Shown: positions 18,036-24,424, counted from the first letter of the stretch. The stretch is DNA of 49,387 nt from a virus (IMGVR_UViG_3300009466_000005:1-49387); one strand, 5' to 3'. Numbers and translations are program-made. The notes: generated by a model from the sequence alone, not told the origin.

Positions 18036-18398
18036 ATGCGTTTTATTTCAACACTTCTCATCGCTTCAACACTTCTTGGATTTACGCCCCAAAAAGCTGA
18101 AGCAGCCAGCGGATGTTCAATGGCTTCTCATTATGGCGTAGGTGATGGATATCACGGTCAAACCACCGCCAACGGTGAAAGATACAATGCATATGGTCAA
18201 ACTGTTGCACATAGATCGTTACCATTTGGTACTAGATTACGAGTGACTAATCAACGAAATGGTAAGTCTGTAATTGTGCGAGTGAATGATAGAGGTCCAT
18301 ATGTCGGAGGACGAGACCTCGACCTGTCCTACGGGGCATTCTCTACTATTGCACACCCAGGACAGGGAGTTGCTAGTGTCTGTTATTCCAGAGTCTAA
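18036..18398 (+). CDS. RlpA-like secreted double-psi beta-barrel protein
   Basis: 120 residues. An N-terminal signal peptide (MRFISTLLIASTLLGF... with a likely cut after KAEA) is followed by a double-psi barrel: TANGERYNAYGQTVAHR, LPFGTRLRVTN, VRVNDRGPYVGGRDLDLSYGAF. The family includes RlpA lytic transglycosylases, with the catalytic-type Asp in NDRGP present. It may act on host peptidoglycan in the periplasm. ATG 18036 starts the signal peptide; no lipobox Cys is seen, so it is probably soluble. Probably acquired from a host. Confidence 0.82.
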   Translation: MRFISTLLIASTLLGFTPQKAEAASGCSMASHYGVGDGYHGQTTANGERYNAYGQTVAHRSLPFGTRLRVTNQRNGKSVIVRVNDRGPYVGGRDLDLSYGAFSTIAHPGQGVASVCYSRV

Positions 18399-18400
18399 CA

Positions 18401-18430
18401 GATAAATAATGGGGAGACTTGATTCTCCCC
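18401..18430 (+). promoter_or_regulatory. Late promoter and hairpin
   Basis: GATAAATA (18401-18408), then GGGGAGA (18411-18417), loop CTTGAT, TCTCCCC (18424-18430), six bases before the ATG at 18437. The hairpin could terminate or mask upstream read-through. Confidence 0.5.
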
Positions 18431-18436
18431 TTCCTC

Positions 18437-18835
18437 ATGAATAAAAAGCAAGTTATTGATTTTGCAATCATAGGGGTTATACTTACTTCACTTGTAGGTT
18501 TACTTTCACAATGTACAGGTGTTGAAGAAGAAAAATGGACAGACCTGATTGACGAAATCCAAAGAGAATATTTTCCACAGACCAAATTAAACGACTATAT
18601 AATAAAAGACGACAAGCTTCTCAAGAGAAGAATCGAGAGAGATGTCGATAAAGCAATCAGAAATTATGAGGACTTGACAGGCGACGATGGACGTGCTACG
18701 ATACCATCACCACGACGCTCAGAGAAACCAGTTGACACCACCGTGTGCTATACTGATGAGTGTCAAGCACTTGGAGGAGAAATCCGACTCTGTGCTCCAT
18801 GGGTTCCAGACTGCCCCTTGACAAACCAAGAATAG
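18437..18835 (+). CDS. Membrane-anchored or secreted protein, unknown
   Basis: 132 residues. The N-terminal hydrophobic segment FAIIGVILTSLVGLLSQCTG could be a lipoprotein signal (Cys after SQ) or a membrane anchor. The rest is charged, with a Cys-containing tail (VCYTDECQALGG, CAPWVPDCP). ATG 18437 is preferred over the TTG at 18419, which lies in the hairpin. Function unknown. Confidence 0.6.
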   Translation: MNKKQVIDFAIIGVILTSLVGLLSQCTGVEEEKWTDLIDEIQREYFPQTKLNDYIIKDDKLLKRRIERDVDKAIRNYEDLTGDDGRATIPSPRRSEKPVDTTVCYTDECQALGGEIRLCAPWVPDCPLTNQE

Positions 18836-18846
18836 TCTGCTACACT
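18818..18846 (+). promoter_or_regulatory. Early promoter before tRNA-Arg
   Basis: TTGACA (18818-18823), 17 bases, TACACT (18841-18846), about 15 bases before tRNA-Arg. Confidence 0.6.
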
Positions 18847-18861
18847 AAACACATACCTTAC

Positions 18862-18934
18862 GGGGCAGCAGCATGACGGATCATGCACCATCCTTCTAAG
18901 ATGTAAGATGGGGGTTCAAATCCCTCCTGCCCTG
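18862..18934 (+). tRNA. tRNA-Arg (TCT)
   Basis: Acceptor GGGGCAG/CTGCCCT, D-arm GCAT...ATGC, anticodon loop CTTCTAA (TCT), T-arm GGGGG-TTCAAAT-CCCTC. One mismatch at the top of the anticodon stem. Reads AGA/AGG, frequent in this AT-rich DNA. Confidence 0.85.
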
Positions 18935-18937
18935 CTT

Positions 18938-18966
18938 AAAGGATATAAATAAAAAATATATCCTTT
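18938..18966 (+). promoter_or_regulatory. Hairpin containing a late promoter before HNH gene
   Basis: AAAGGATATA (18938-18947) pairs perfectly with TATATCCTTT (18957-18966). TATAAATA (18944-18951) lies across the 5' arm and loop; ATG at 18973. Late transcripts would begin near the 3' arm and cannot form the hairpin. Confidence 0.7.
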
Positions 18967-18972
18967 AGTTTA

Positions 18973-19527
18973 ATGGACAAAACTTTATTGATTAACTATG
19001 TTAATGAAAACATGTCTATTTCTCAAATATCTAAAATAGAAAATAAATCTAAAACTTCTATTAGATATTGGTTAAAGAAATACAATTTAAAAACATGCCA
19101 CGAATCATTTAAAAATGGTTACACTTCAGAAAAATCATTGCAAAAAATAAATGGAATTCCCATTCAAAATTGTTCAGAATGCAATGTTTCTTTAACTGAA
19201 GAAACTGGTTATTTTAGAAAATCCAAAAATATATGGCAATCAAAATGTAAACAGTGTCATAATAAATACACTGCAGATAGATGGAAACAAAGTAAACTAC
19301 GTGCAGTAGAATATAAAGGTGGTAAATGTGAAAAATGCAATTATGACAAATGCATAGATGCACTAGAATTTCACCATATAGATCCATCTATTAAAGATAA
19401 AAATTTTGGAAATTTAAAACTTAGAAAATGGGAAGATCAGCAAAAAGAATTAGATAAATGTATTCTTGTTTGTGCAAATTGTCACCGAGAAATACATTCT
19501 AATCTTAGAAGTATCCTTAAAAATTGA
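18973..19527 (+). CDS. HNH endonuclease with N-terminal helix-turn-helix
   Basis: 184 residues. Residues 1-45 (SISQISKIENKSKTSIRYWL) look like a helix-turn-helix DNA-recognition part. A zinc-binding part follows (CSECNVSLTEET...CKQCHNK). The C-terminal HNH domain has EFHHIDP and LVCANCHREIH, including structural cysteine pairs. It is very AT-rich compared with its neighbours and sits between tRNAs, as expected for a mobile homing endonuclease. Confidence 0.85.
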   Translation: MDKTLLINYVNENMSISQISKIENKSKTSIRYWLKKYNLKTCHESFKNGYTSEKSLQKINGIPIQNCSECNVSLTEETGYFRKSKNIWQSKCKQCHNKYTADRWKQSKLRAVEYKGGKCEKCNYDKCIDALEFHHIDPSIKDKNFGNLKLRKWEDQQKELDKCILVCANCHREIHSNLRSILKN

Positions 19528-19546
19528 ATAATTAAGGTATGAACCA

Positions 19547-19801
19547 ATGTACAAAATCAGATGTAAAGATTGCAACATGGAGTTGCAAGTAACTGCTCCA
19601 AACAAAGGTCAGTCATGTAAGTGTCCCAATAGAGCTTATATACGACTTGACAACAACGGATTACCTGTTATAGTAGCTGAGGACATCAGCCAAGTTGAAA
19701 TGGTAAGTGGATTTGTTAAACCAAAACAAAGACAACCCATATACGATCAAGTAGCTGTTCCTAAAAGAAAAGTTAGGAAATTAGATTACGAAGTTCGTTA
19801 A
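19547..19801 (+). CDS. Small zinc-ribbon protein, unknown
   Basis: 84 residues. Two Cys pairs near the N-terminus (CKDC...CKCP) suggest a zinc ribbon like those of phage Com-type regulators. The rest is basic at its end (KRKVRKLDYEVR). Lies between an HNH gene and tRNA-Met. Confidence 0.65.
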   Translation: MYKIRCKDCNMELQVTAPNKGQSCKCPNRAYIRLDNNGLPVIVAEDISQVEMVSGFVKPKQRQPIYDQVAVPKRKVRKLDYEVR

Positions 19802-19808
19802 GTCATTT

Positions 19809-19881
19809 GCTCCTTTAGCAATCTGGCGAATGCACCGAACTCATAATTCGGCTAAGGTGGGTTCGATCCCCTCAAGGAGCA
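19809..19881 (+). tRNA. tRNA with CAT anticodon (Met or Ile2)
   Basis: Acceptor GCTCCTT/AAGGAGC, anticodon stem CCGAA/TTCGG, loop CTCATAA (CAT), T-loop TTCGATC; one T-T mismatch in the T-stem. Could be elongator Met or a lysidine-modified Ile tRNA; phage sets often carry the latter. Confidence 0.9.
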
Positions 19882-19882
19882 C

Positions 19883-19911
19883 TTGACAATCTCAGTATTC
19901 TTTGCTATGAT
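19883..19911 (+). promoter_or_regulatory. Early promoter between tRNAs
   Basis: TTGACA (19883-19888), 17 bases, TATGAT (19906-19911), just upstream of the tRNA with TAA anticodon. Confidence 0.75.
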
Positions 19912-19919
19912 TGTCGTAT

Positions 19920-19993
19920 GCCCGAGTGACCCAGCGGAATGAGGTTCTCGACTTAAAATCGAGCAGTCGTGGGTTCAAATCCCACCTCGGGTA
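19920..19993 (+). tRNA. tRNA-Leu (TAA) with short variable loop
   Basis: Acceptor GCCCGAG/CTCGGGT, anticodon stem CTCGA/TCGAG, loop CTTAAAA (TAA), T-arm GTGGG-TTCAAAT-CCCAC. The anticodon is Leu, but the variable loop is only five bases (CAGTC) whereas Leu tRNAs are normally class II. Amino-acid identity is therefore less sure. Confidence 0.82.
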
Positions 19994-19995
19994 TT

Positions 19996-20039
19996 AACGG
20001 TAAACTTTTATAAATATTATTAATTAATTGTTTACTGTT
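19996..20039 (+). promoter_or_regulatory. Hairpin with late promoter in its loop, before HNH gene
   Basis: AACGGTAAAC (19996-20005) pairs with GTTTACTGTT (20030-20039; one G.T), ending at the base before ATG 20040. TATAAATA (20009-20016) lies in the 24-base loop. Confidence 0.7.
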
Positions 20040-20513
20040 ATGGCTAAACCAAGAACGTATACAAATGAAGAGTTTGTAATTGCGGTTGAAGAAAGTGGTA
20101 GTTTACGTCAAGTTCTTCAAAAACTAAATTTGAGAGAAGCTGGCGGAAATTATCAATGTGCTAAAGATAGGATTAAAAAACTAAATTTGGACACATCTCA
20201 CTTTCATGGTCAAGGTTGGAATAAAGGAAAAAAACTTCCTAAACGTCAACCAATTGAATCTTATCTTGTAAATGGAAAACTTGTTCAATCAAACAGTTTG
20301 AAAAAAAGATTAATTAGCGAAGGTATCAAACATCATAAATGTGAAGAATGTGGAATTACTCATTGGAATGGAAAAATCACTCCAATAGAACTCGACCACA
20401 TAAATGGTAATCGTTATGATAATCGTTTAGAAAATCTTCGTTTATTATGTCCAAATTGTCATGCACAAACAGATACATATAGAGGTAAAAATAAATCCTC
20501 TTTGGGAGTGTGA
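20040..20513 (+). CDS. HNH endonuclease
   Basis: 157 residues. The C-terminal HNH domain is canonical: CEECGITHWNG, ELDHINGNRYDNRLENLR, LLCPNCHAQT, with zinc cysteines and catalytic His. The N-terminal half carries a recognition helix (TNEEFVIAVEESGSLRQVLQKL). ATG 20040 is used; the TTG at 20028 lies in the hairpin. The last 10 bases overlap the next tRNA-like gene, so the gene is wedged between tRNAs, typical of a mobile endonuclease. Confidence 0.88.
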   Translation: MAKPRTYTNEEFVIAVEESGSLRQVLQKLNLREAGGNYQCAKDRIKKLNLDTSHFHGQGWNKGKKLPKRQPIESYLVNGKLVQSNSLKKRLISEGIKHHKCEECGITHWNGKITPIELDHINGNRYDNRLENLRLLCPNCHAQTDTYRGKNKSSLGV

Positions 20514-20592
20514 TGTATGGAGCATCGTGGGTCTTATAAGCCCAAGTGGACCAGATTAGTCCCGTGTTAGGGTTCGATTCCCTACACTCCCA
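20504..20592 (+). tRNA. tRNA-like gene, anticodon TAT, with extra arm
   Basis: Acceptor GGGAGTG/CACTCCC, short D-arm, anticodon stem TGGGT/GCCCA with loop CTTATAA (TAT, Ile AUA), an unusual variable region of about 23 bases with a GGAC...GTCC hairpin, and T-arm TAGGG-TTCGATT-CCCTA. Ile tRNAs do not normally have a long variable arm, so this may be atypical or non-functional. It overlaps the end of the HNH gene. Confidence 0.55.
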
Positions 20593-20798
20593 TTGGAAAT
20601 CGACGGGTTTCCAAAGAATGTGACAGAATAATTCTTGTGGTTACTCACGGGATAATGTAATAGATTAGGGGTGGTGCCCGCTGTATCGTTGAGAAATCAA
20701 AGGTATAGAACTTCTCACCAAGAAGAATCTAGGTACTGGAATACGGTTGTCAGTGTAACCTTCCAGTTGTGGGTATGACAGAATCCCACCATTCACCT
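20593..20798 (+). other. Structured non-coding segment between tRNAs
   Basis: 206 bases with no supported gene. Successive hairpins: TGGAAA...TTTCCA (20594-20613), AAGAAT...ATTCTT, GAGAA...TTCTC, a nested stem ACTGGA/TCCAGT enclosing GGTT/AACC (about 20736-20768), and GTGGG...CCCAC (about 20769-20789). TGACAGAAT occurs twice in hairpin loops. May be stable small RNAs, as in the T4 tRNA cluster, or decayed tRNAs. Confidence 0.4.
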
Positions 20799-20874
20799 CC
20801 GAATGTCGCCTAACTTGGTCATGGCACCTGCTTTGGGAGCAGGAATAATCTCGGTTCAAATCCGAGCATTCGGA
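20799..20874 (+). tRNA. tRNA-Pro (TGG)
   Basis: Acceptor CCGAATG/CATTCGG, anticodon stem CCTGC/GCAGG with loop TTTGGGA (TGG), T-arm CTCGG-TTCAAAT-CCGAG. Confidence 0.92.
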
Positions 20875-20999
20875 CTTACCGTTAACAGAACTTTTTCTGA
20901 CGGTATATCGTAGATGAACTGCAAAGTCAGCATACGGATAGAGGTTAGGTCCCTGTATACTACTGGAAATATCTGGGGGTATACACACCTAATCCATCT
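20875..20999 (+). other. Structured non-coding segment between tRNAs
   Basis: Hairpin ACCGT/ACGGT with inner AGAA/TTCT (about 20878-20904), then a long nested stem TTAGGT/ACCTAA enclosing GTATAC/GTATAC around a loop containing CTGGAAATAT. No ORF. The folding potential suggests an RNA product. Confidence 0.4.
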
Positions 21000-21072
21000 G
21001 GGGAATTAGCTCAGTTGGTAGAGCGCCTGCTTTGCAAGCAGGATGTCAGCGGTTCAAGTCCGCTATTCTCCA
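21000..21072 (+). tRNA. tRNA-Ala (TGC)
   Basis: Acceptor GGGGAAT/ATTCTCC, D-arm GCTCAGTTGGTAGAGC, anticodon stem CCTGC/GCAGG with loop TTTGCAA (TGC), T-arm AGCGG-TTCAAGT-CCGCT. All canonical. Confidence 0.96.
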
Positions 21073-21091
21073 TTCCCTTTATATTATTACT

Positions 21092-21361
21092 ATGGGAGAC
21101 TCAGTTAAGTATCAAATTGAAAAGGCTGAACATGCACTTCGTTCTGCATTAGAACTAGGTGCAATGCATGAAGATCCTTATACTCTTCATAGTATTGCAG
21201 AAGCTTTACAGAAACTTGGTTACATTATTGCTGTAAACAAAGTTAACGCCCCATCAGATACATTTAATGTAGAAGGTGGTATTCCTTTTGCAACTAACTA
21301 TAATGATGTAATTACTTTTGGTGGAGATACTAATCTGCCTGAAATTAATTTCACAACCTAA
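21092..21361 (+). CDS. Small conserved protein, unknown
   Basis: 89 residues, MGDSVKYQIEKAEHALRSAL..., helical N-terminal half and Gly/Asn-rich C-terminal half. The ATG at 21092 is used; the longer frame runs back into tRNA-Ala. Its stop overlaps CTAAATAA (21358-21365), a late-promoter-like box. Confidence 0.65.
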   Translation: MGDSVKYQIEKAEHALRSALELGAMHEDPYTLHSIAEALQKLGYIIAVNKVNAPSDTFNVEGGIPFATNYNDVITFGGDTNLPEINFTT

Positions 21362-21426
21362 ATAAAATCATCTACTCCTCAAGCCTATCTCGGGACGCCG
21401 AATGATGCTCAAACAGAGGGGTCACT

Positions 21427-21497
21427 GCGAATGTGGTGTAGCGGTAACATCCCATCCTTCCAAGTTGGTGTCACGGGTTCGATCCCCGTCATTCGCT
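21427..21497 (+). tRNA. tRNA-Gly (TCC)
   Basis: Acceptor GCGAATG/CATTCGC, anticodon loop CTTCCAA (TCC) on a stem with one mismatch, T-arm ACGGG-TTCGATC-CCCGT. Confidence 0.9.
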
Positions 21498-21519
21498 TCC
21501 CTCACTATTTGAGGTTACT

Positions 21520-21678
21520 ATGTCACTTATCTCTCAAAAAGATAGACAAATGGTTATTGAAGCACTTGAATTCTATATTCAAGATATGCAAAAGAATAAC
21601 TGTAATGAGGCAGCTATCTATGCCTATAATACGTTACTCAATTGGATTAACTTGGAGTACTTTAAACATGAAGATTAA
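21520..21678 (+). CDS. Small protein, 52 aa, unknown
   Basis: MSLISQKDRQMVIEALEFYI..., a helical 52-residue protein preceded by GAGGTTACT as ribosome site. Overlaps the next small gene by 11 bases in another frame. The frame is clean and starts just after tRNA-Gly. Unknown function. Confidence 0.6.
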   Translation: MSLISQKDRQMVIEALEFYIQDMQKNNCNEAAIYAYNTLLNWINLEYFKHED

Positions 21679-21832
21679 TCTTTGGTATTGCAAAGATATG
21701 AATCAGTGGAGATGGACTCTGACTGATAATTCAAGACCAGTACTAAAACAAGAATCTGGACAACAACCAGATTTACGAACAGCAATGAATGATATTGCAA
21801 ACACAGTTGAATATCTTTTAGATGAAGACTGA
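21668..21832 (+). CDS. Small protein, 54 aa, unknown
   Basis: MKINLWYCKDMNQWRWTLTD..., Trp-rich N-terminal half and helical C-terminal half ending EYLLDED. The upstream frame extension runs through tRNA-Gly and is rejected. The start lies inside the preceding small gene, suggesting coupled translation. Confidence 0.6.
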   Translation: MKINLWYCKDMNQWRWTLTDNSRPVLKQESGQQPDLRTAMNDIANTVEYLLDED

Positions 21833-21838
21833 TTTTAT

Positions 21839-21911
21839 TGGGGTGTAGCTCAGCGGTAGTAGCGGGAAGCTGTTAACTTCTAGGTCGCAGGTTCGATCCC
21901 TGCCGCCCCAG
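21839..21911 (+). tRNA. tRNA-Asn (GTT)
   Basis: Acceptor TGGGGTG/CGCCCCA, D-arm GCTCAGCGGTAGTAGC, anticodon loop CTGTTAA (GTT), T-arm GCAGG-TTCGATC-CCTGC. Confidence 0.92.
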
Positions 21912-21916
21912 TTACC

Positions 21917-21924
21917 GATAAATA
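21917..21924 (+). promoter_or_regulatory. Late promoter GATAAATA
   Basis: GATAAATA stands 21 bases before the ATG at 21946, directly after tRNA-Asn. Confidence 0.5.
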
Positions 21925-21945
21925 CGTGTATCGGTGGATACCAAT

Positions 21946-22206
21946 ATGAAATACAAAATCTCTTCAAAGTATTGTTACTATAACAATGAAATTGTTGAGA
22001 TGTATTTCATTAATAATGTTCCATTTACATTTGAAGAGATTCCTCAGATAATGCAGGATGATCCTTACATTCAAATTGATGCTTCAAATAATGAAGAATA
22101 CAGCCCAGAGGATTTGTATAAAACTTCATTCTACTTAATTGATGAAGAATGTCATCCTTGTTTGTTTCCAGTGGATTTGGAGAATCCAGAAGATATGCCT
22201 GAGTAA
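21946..22206 (+). CDS. Small acidic protein, unknown
   Basis: 86 residues, MKYKISSKYCYYNNEIVEMY..., acidic, alpha/beta-like. ATG 21946 is preferred over GTG 21934. Placed between tRNA-Asn and tRNA-Thr with a late promoter upstream. No family recognised. Confidence 0.6.
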   Translation: MKYKISSKYCYYNNEIVEMYFINNVPFTFEEIPQIMQDDPYIQIDASNNEEYSPEDLYKTSFYLIDEECHPCLFPVDLENPEDMPE

Positions 22207-22209
22207 ACC

Positions 22210-22282
22210 GCCTCTAAAGCATTCAGTGGCGATGTACCGCTCTTGTAAAGCGGAGAGGACAGTTCGATTCTGTCTGGGGGCT
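22210..22282 (+). tRNA. tRNA-Thr (TGT)
   Basis: Acceptor GCCTCTA/TGGGGGC (wobble-rich), anticodon stem CCGCT/AGCGG with loop CTTGTAA (TGT), T-arm GACAG-TTCGATT-CTGTC. Confidence 0.9.
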
Positions 22283-22303
22283 TAGTTAACCTTTTAACTT
22301 ATC

Positions 22304-22504
22304 ATGTATGAATCTTTAACTGAATTTGAAAGAGCACTTGCTAGATTTGGTGATAAGGTAGATCTTATCGTCGGTCTAGAAGTCGGTAATAAAATTACTG
22401 CCGATGAAGCGTATAAACAAATTAAAGATATGATGAAGGATTTAAAAAAACTTCGCAGGCAACACATTAAATCTGGTAAAGACCTTGACAATTTTGAAGT
22501 ATGA
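22304..22504 (+). CDS. Small helical protein, unknown
   Basis: 66 residues, MYESLTEFERALARFGDKVD..., helical with a Lys/Arg-rich stretch (KDLKKLRRQH). Its stop overlaps the next start (ATGA at 22501), so the two are translated together. Confidence 0.65.
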   Translation: MYESLTEFERALARFGDKVDLIVGLEVGNKITADEAYKQIKDMMKDLKKLRRQHIKSGKDLDNFEV

Positions 22505-23091
22505 CTATTTCACAAGGATTAGTTGAGACTGAAGATGAAGACCCTGGATTTGAGATCACCCATCTATCATTCAGAAAACGAGAATCTTCCCATCTTTATG
22601 GTGGGCCAGTAAACTATTACATTGGTAACATTGTATTCCGTTTGACCAACGAAGATGCGAAAGGTCGCATGGAATATATCATGAAGGAGAATGAAACTAT
22701 TCGTGTAGCAACAAGTGAAGAGTTACTAGACAAGTATTACGATGGACTTCACTTCAAGTTTGATAAAGAAGAAAGAGAAGAAGATGCAGTTGAAGATGAA
22801 AATGGAGAAAAGTTCTATCCATTAGAAATTGTCAACAAGCATGGCATCAAAGACGAAGATGTATTCATTCATGGATACCGTCGTAATATTCAACCTCTAC
22901 ATGATTTTATTGAATACAATGAAAAGTTTGATTGTTACAGAATGCACGAATACTTCCAAGACACCCCAGTAGTTCGTGGTATAATCCAGTATCTCCAAGA
23001 CATGAAAGATGGTAAACCCAATCCAAGTCGCACAGTCTATCATGAGCAGTTTCTCAACACGCTCACAAACCTCTGTTGGTGGTGGGACTAG
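22501..23091 (+). CDS. Conserved phage protein of unknown function
   Basis: 196 residues, acidic, ending in an unusual LTNLCWWWD. No recognised domain. Coupled to the previous gene. Its last 50 bases overlap a small zinc-ribbon ORF in another frame. Confidence 0.7.
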   Translation: MTISQGLVETEDEDPGFEITHLSFRKRESSHLYGGPVNYYIGNIVFRLTNEDAKGRMEYIMKENETIRVATSEELLDKYYDGLHFKFDKEEREEDAVEDENGEKFYPLEIVNKHGIKDEDVFIHGYRRNIQPLHDFIEYNEKFDCYRMHEYFQDTPVVRGIIQYLQDMKDGKPNPSRTVYHEQFLNTLTNLCWWWD

Positions 23092-23215
23092 ACACTGCAC
23101 AAATTGTCATACCGAATACCCTCTTGACAAAGACCACTTCCAGGTGGTAAGATACTTTCGTTCTGGATTTTCCTATTATTGCAACGAATGCAATAAACCA
23201 AAACCAAGAGATTAA
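23042..23215 (+). CDS. Small zinc-ribbon protein (HNH-type zinc motif without nuclease domain)
   Basis: 57 residues from ATG 23042. CTNCHTEYPLDKDHF...YYCNECNK is the same two-pair zinc motif seen at the N-terminus of the endonuclease-VII-like proteins downstream, but no catalytic part follows. May be a remnant or a free-standing zinc ribbon. The start is uncertain because of the overlap with the upstream gene. Confidence 0.5.
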   Translation: MSSFSTRSQTSVGGGTRHCTNCHTEYPLDKDHFQVVRYFRSGFSYYCNECNKPKPRD

Positions 23216-23217
23216 TT

Positions 23218-23892
23218 ATGTTGAAAGACAAGACAATTATTTTTTGTCTCCCTGGTAGAACCTACAGTGGAGATTTTATGATGAGTTTCATTGAATTACT
23301 ATCATTTGTTGGTAGTCAAGGTGCAAACTTTAAAGTATCTCAGCAATATTCTAGCATGGTAAATTATGCTAGATGTAAATGTGCTGGGGCAGATGTTTCT
23401 AGAGGAAAGAATCAAAAACCATTTGGTGGTCTTGAATATGATTACATGATGTGGATTGATTCTGATATTCGTTTTAATACAGAACTGTTCCAGAAACTTG
23501 TTGATATGGATAAGGACATTGCATCTGGGTGGTATGCACAACCTGGAGGTGCTTCTTCTGGAGGTTTTTATACTCCAGTTGTTCAGACTATGGATGATGA
23601 GTTTTTCAAACAACATGGAACATATCAATTTCTGACAACTGAAGATATGTCCAACAAAACTGATCCACTTAAAGTTGACTACATTGGATTTGGTTGGGTG
23701 CTAATTAAACAAGGTGTGTTTGAAAAACTTGAGTATCCTTGGTTCGCTCCTAAAATTATAAATATTGGTGGAGATCTTCAAGACGTTTGTTCGGAAGATG
23801 TGGCATTCTGTCATGATGTAAAGAAAGTCGGTATTGACATCTGGCTAGATCCTTCATGTAGAGTTGGCCACGAAAAAACTTTAGTAATTTAA
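23218..23892 (+). CDS. GT-A fold glycosyltransferase-like protein
   Basis: 224 residues. A DxD-type metal/nucleotide-sugar motif D81-S-D83 lies in YMMWIDSDIRF, preceded by a Rossmann-like N-terminus (IIFCLPGRTYSG). IGFGWVLIKQGVFE and CSEDVAFCHDVKKVG match the acceptor side of family 2-type transferases. In cyanophages such enzymes may modify virion proteins, DNA or host surface sugars; the substrate is unknown. Confidence 0.75.
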   Translation: MLKDKTIIFCLPGRTYSGDFMMSFIELLSFVGSQGANFKVSQQYSSMVNYARCKCAGADVSRGKNQKPFGGLEYDYMMWIDSDIRFNTELFQKLVDMDKDIASGWYAQPGGASSGGFYTPVVQTMDDEFFKQHGTYQFLTTEDMSNKTDPLKVDYIGFGWVLIKQGVFEKLEYPWFAPKIINIGGDLQDVCSEDVAFCHDVKKVGIDIWLDPSCRVGHEKTLVI

Positions 23893-23922
23893 TTTTTCAA
23901 ACTTTAATTTAGGTAAAAAACA

Positions 23923-24366
23923 ATGGCAATTAATTACACTCTTTCAATTGGTAACGTTACCAAAAAGTTCACTGTAGGTGAATTCAATAATGTTATTATA
24001 GATGTTAGTGTTGGTGTTAGTGCTTCTTCTACTCCAGAGATTGATGAGGATGGCACTGTAATTACACCTTCATTCTCATATTCATGTGGTGGCACTATTT
24101 CTTTTGACACTACGGAACTAGATGCAGAATCATTTGTTGATTTTGAAAATGTAACTAAAGAAACAGTTATTGGATGGCTTCTTGCAAAAGAAGGTGTTGA
24201 AACTGTAGAAGAGTTCTCTTACGTTAAGTCTTCAATTGATAATATCCAAGCACGTATTGATGAACTTCAAGAAAAGGTCAGTGTTTCTACTGGTTGGACT
24301 GTAACTAATACACCAGAACCTGAAGTAGTAGAAGAAGCACCACAAGAAGAAATTCTTGAAGCTTGA
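23923..24366 (+). CDS. Conserved phage protein of unknown function, possibly structural
   Basis: 147 residues, beta-rich first half (YTLSIGNVTKKFTVG...), coiled-coil segment near 95-115 and an acidic Pro/Glu tail. A weak AGG ribosome site precedes the ATG. No domain recognised. Confidence 0.65.
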   Translation: MAINYTLSIGNVTKKFTVGEFNNVIIDVSVGVSASSTPEIDEDGTVITPSFSYSCGGTISFDTTELDAESFVDFENVTKETVIGWLLAKEGVETVEEFSYVKSSIDNIQARIDELQEKVSVSTGWTVTNTPEPEVVEEAPQEEILEA

Positions 24367-24424
24367 TTACTCATAGACACGGATGGTCTATAACAGCACT
24401 GGTCGGATGCGTCCCCTAATTCCC

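Noticed and set aside
18674-18702. TTGACA-17-TACGAT inside the gene at 18437
   Set aside because: A good match to an early promoter, but it lies within a coding region with no obvious target before the next, better promoter at 18818. Kept only as a note.
20665-20988. 107-residue minus-strand ORF over the structured segments
   Set aside because: It runs through tRNA-Pro in antisense, has no ribosome site and an unlikely composition; the non-coding reading is better.
21431-21519. N-terminal extension of the ORF ending at 21832
   Set aside because: It lies within tRNA-Gly and then overlaps a clean small gene; the real start is ATG 21668.
23124-23153. TTGACA-18-TAAGAT before the glycosyltransferase
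   Set aside because: It lies inside a small gene, has longer spacing and a weak -10; could be chance.
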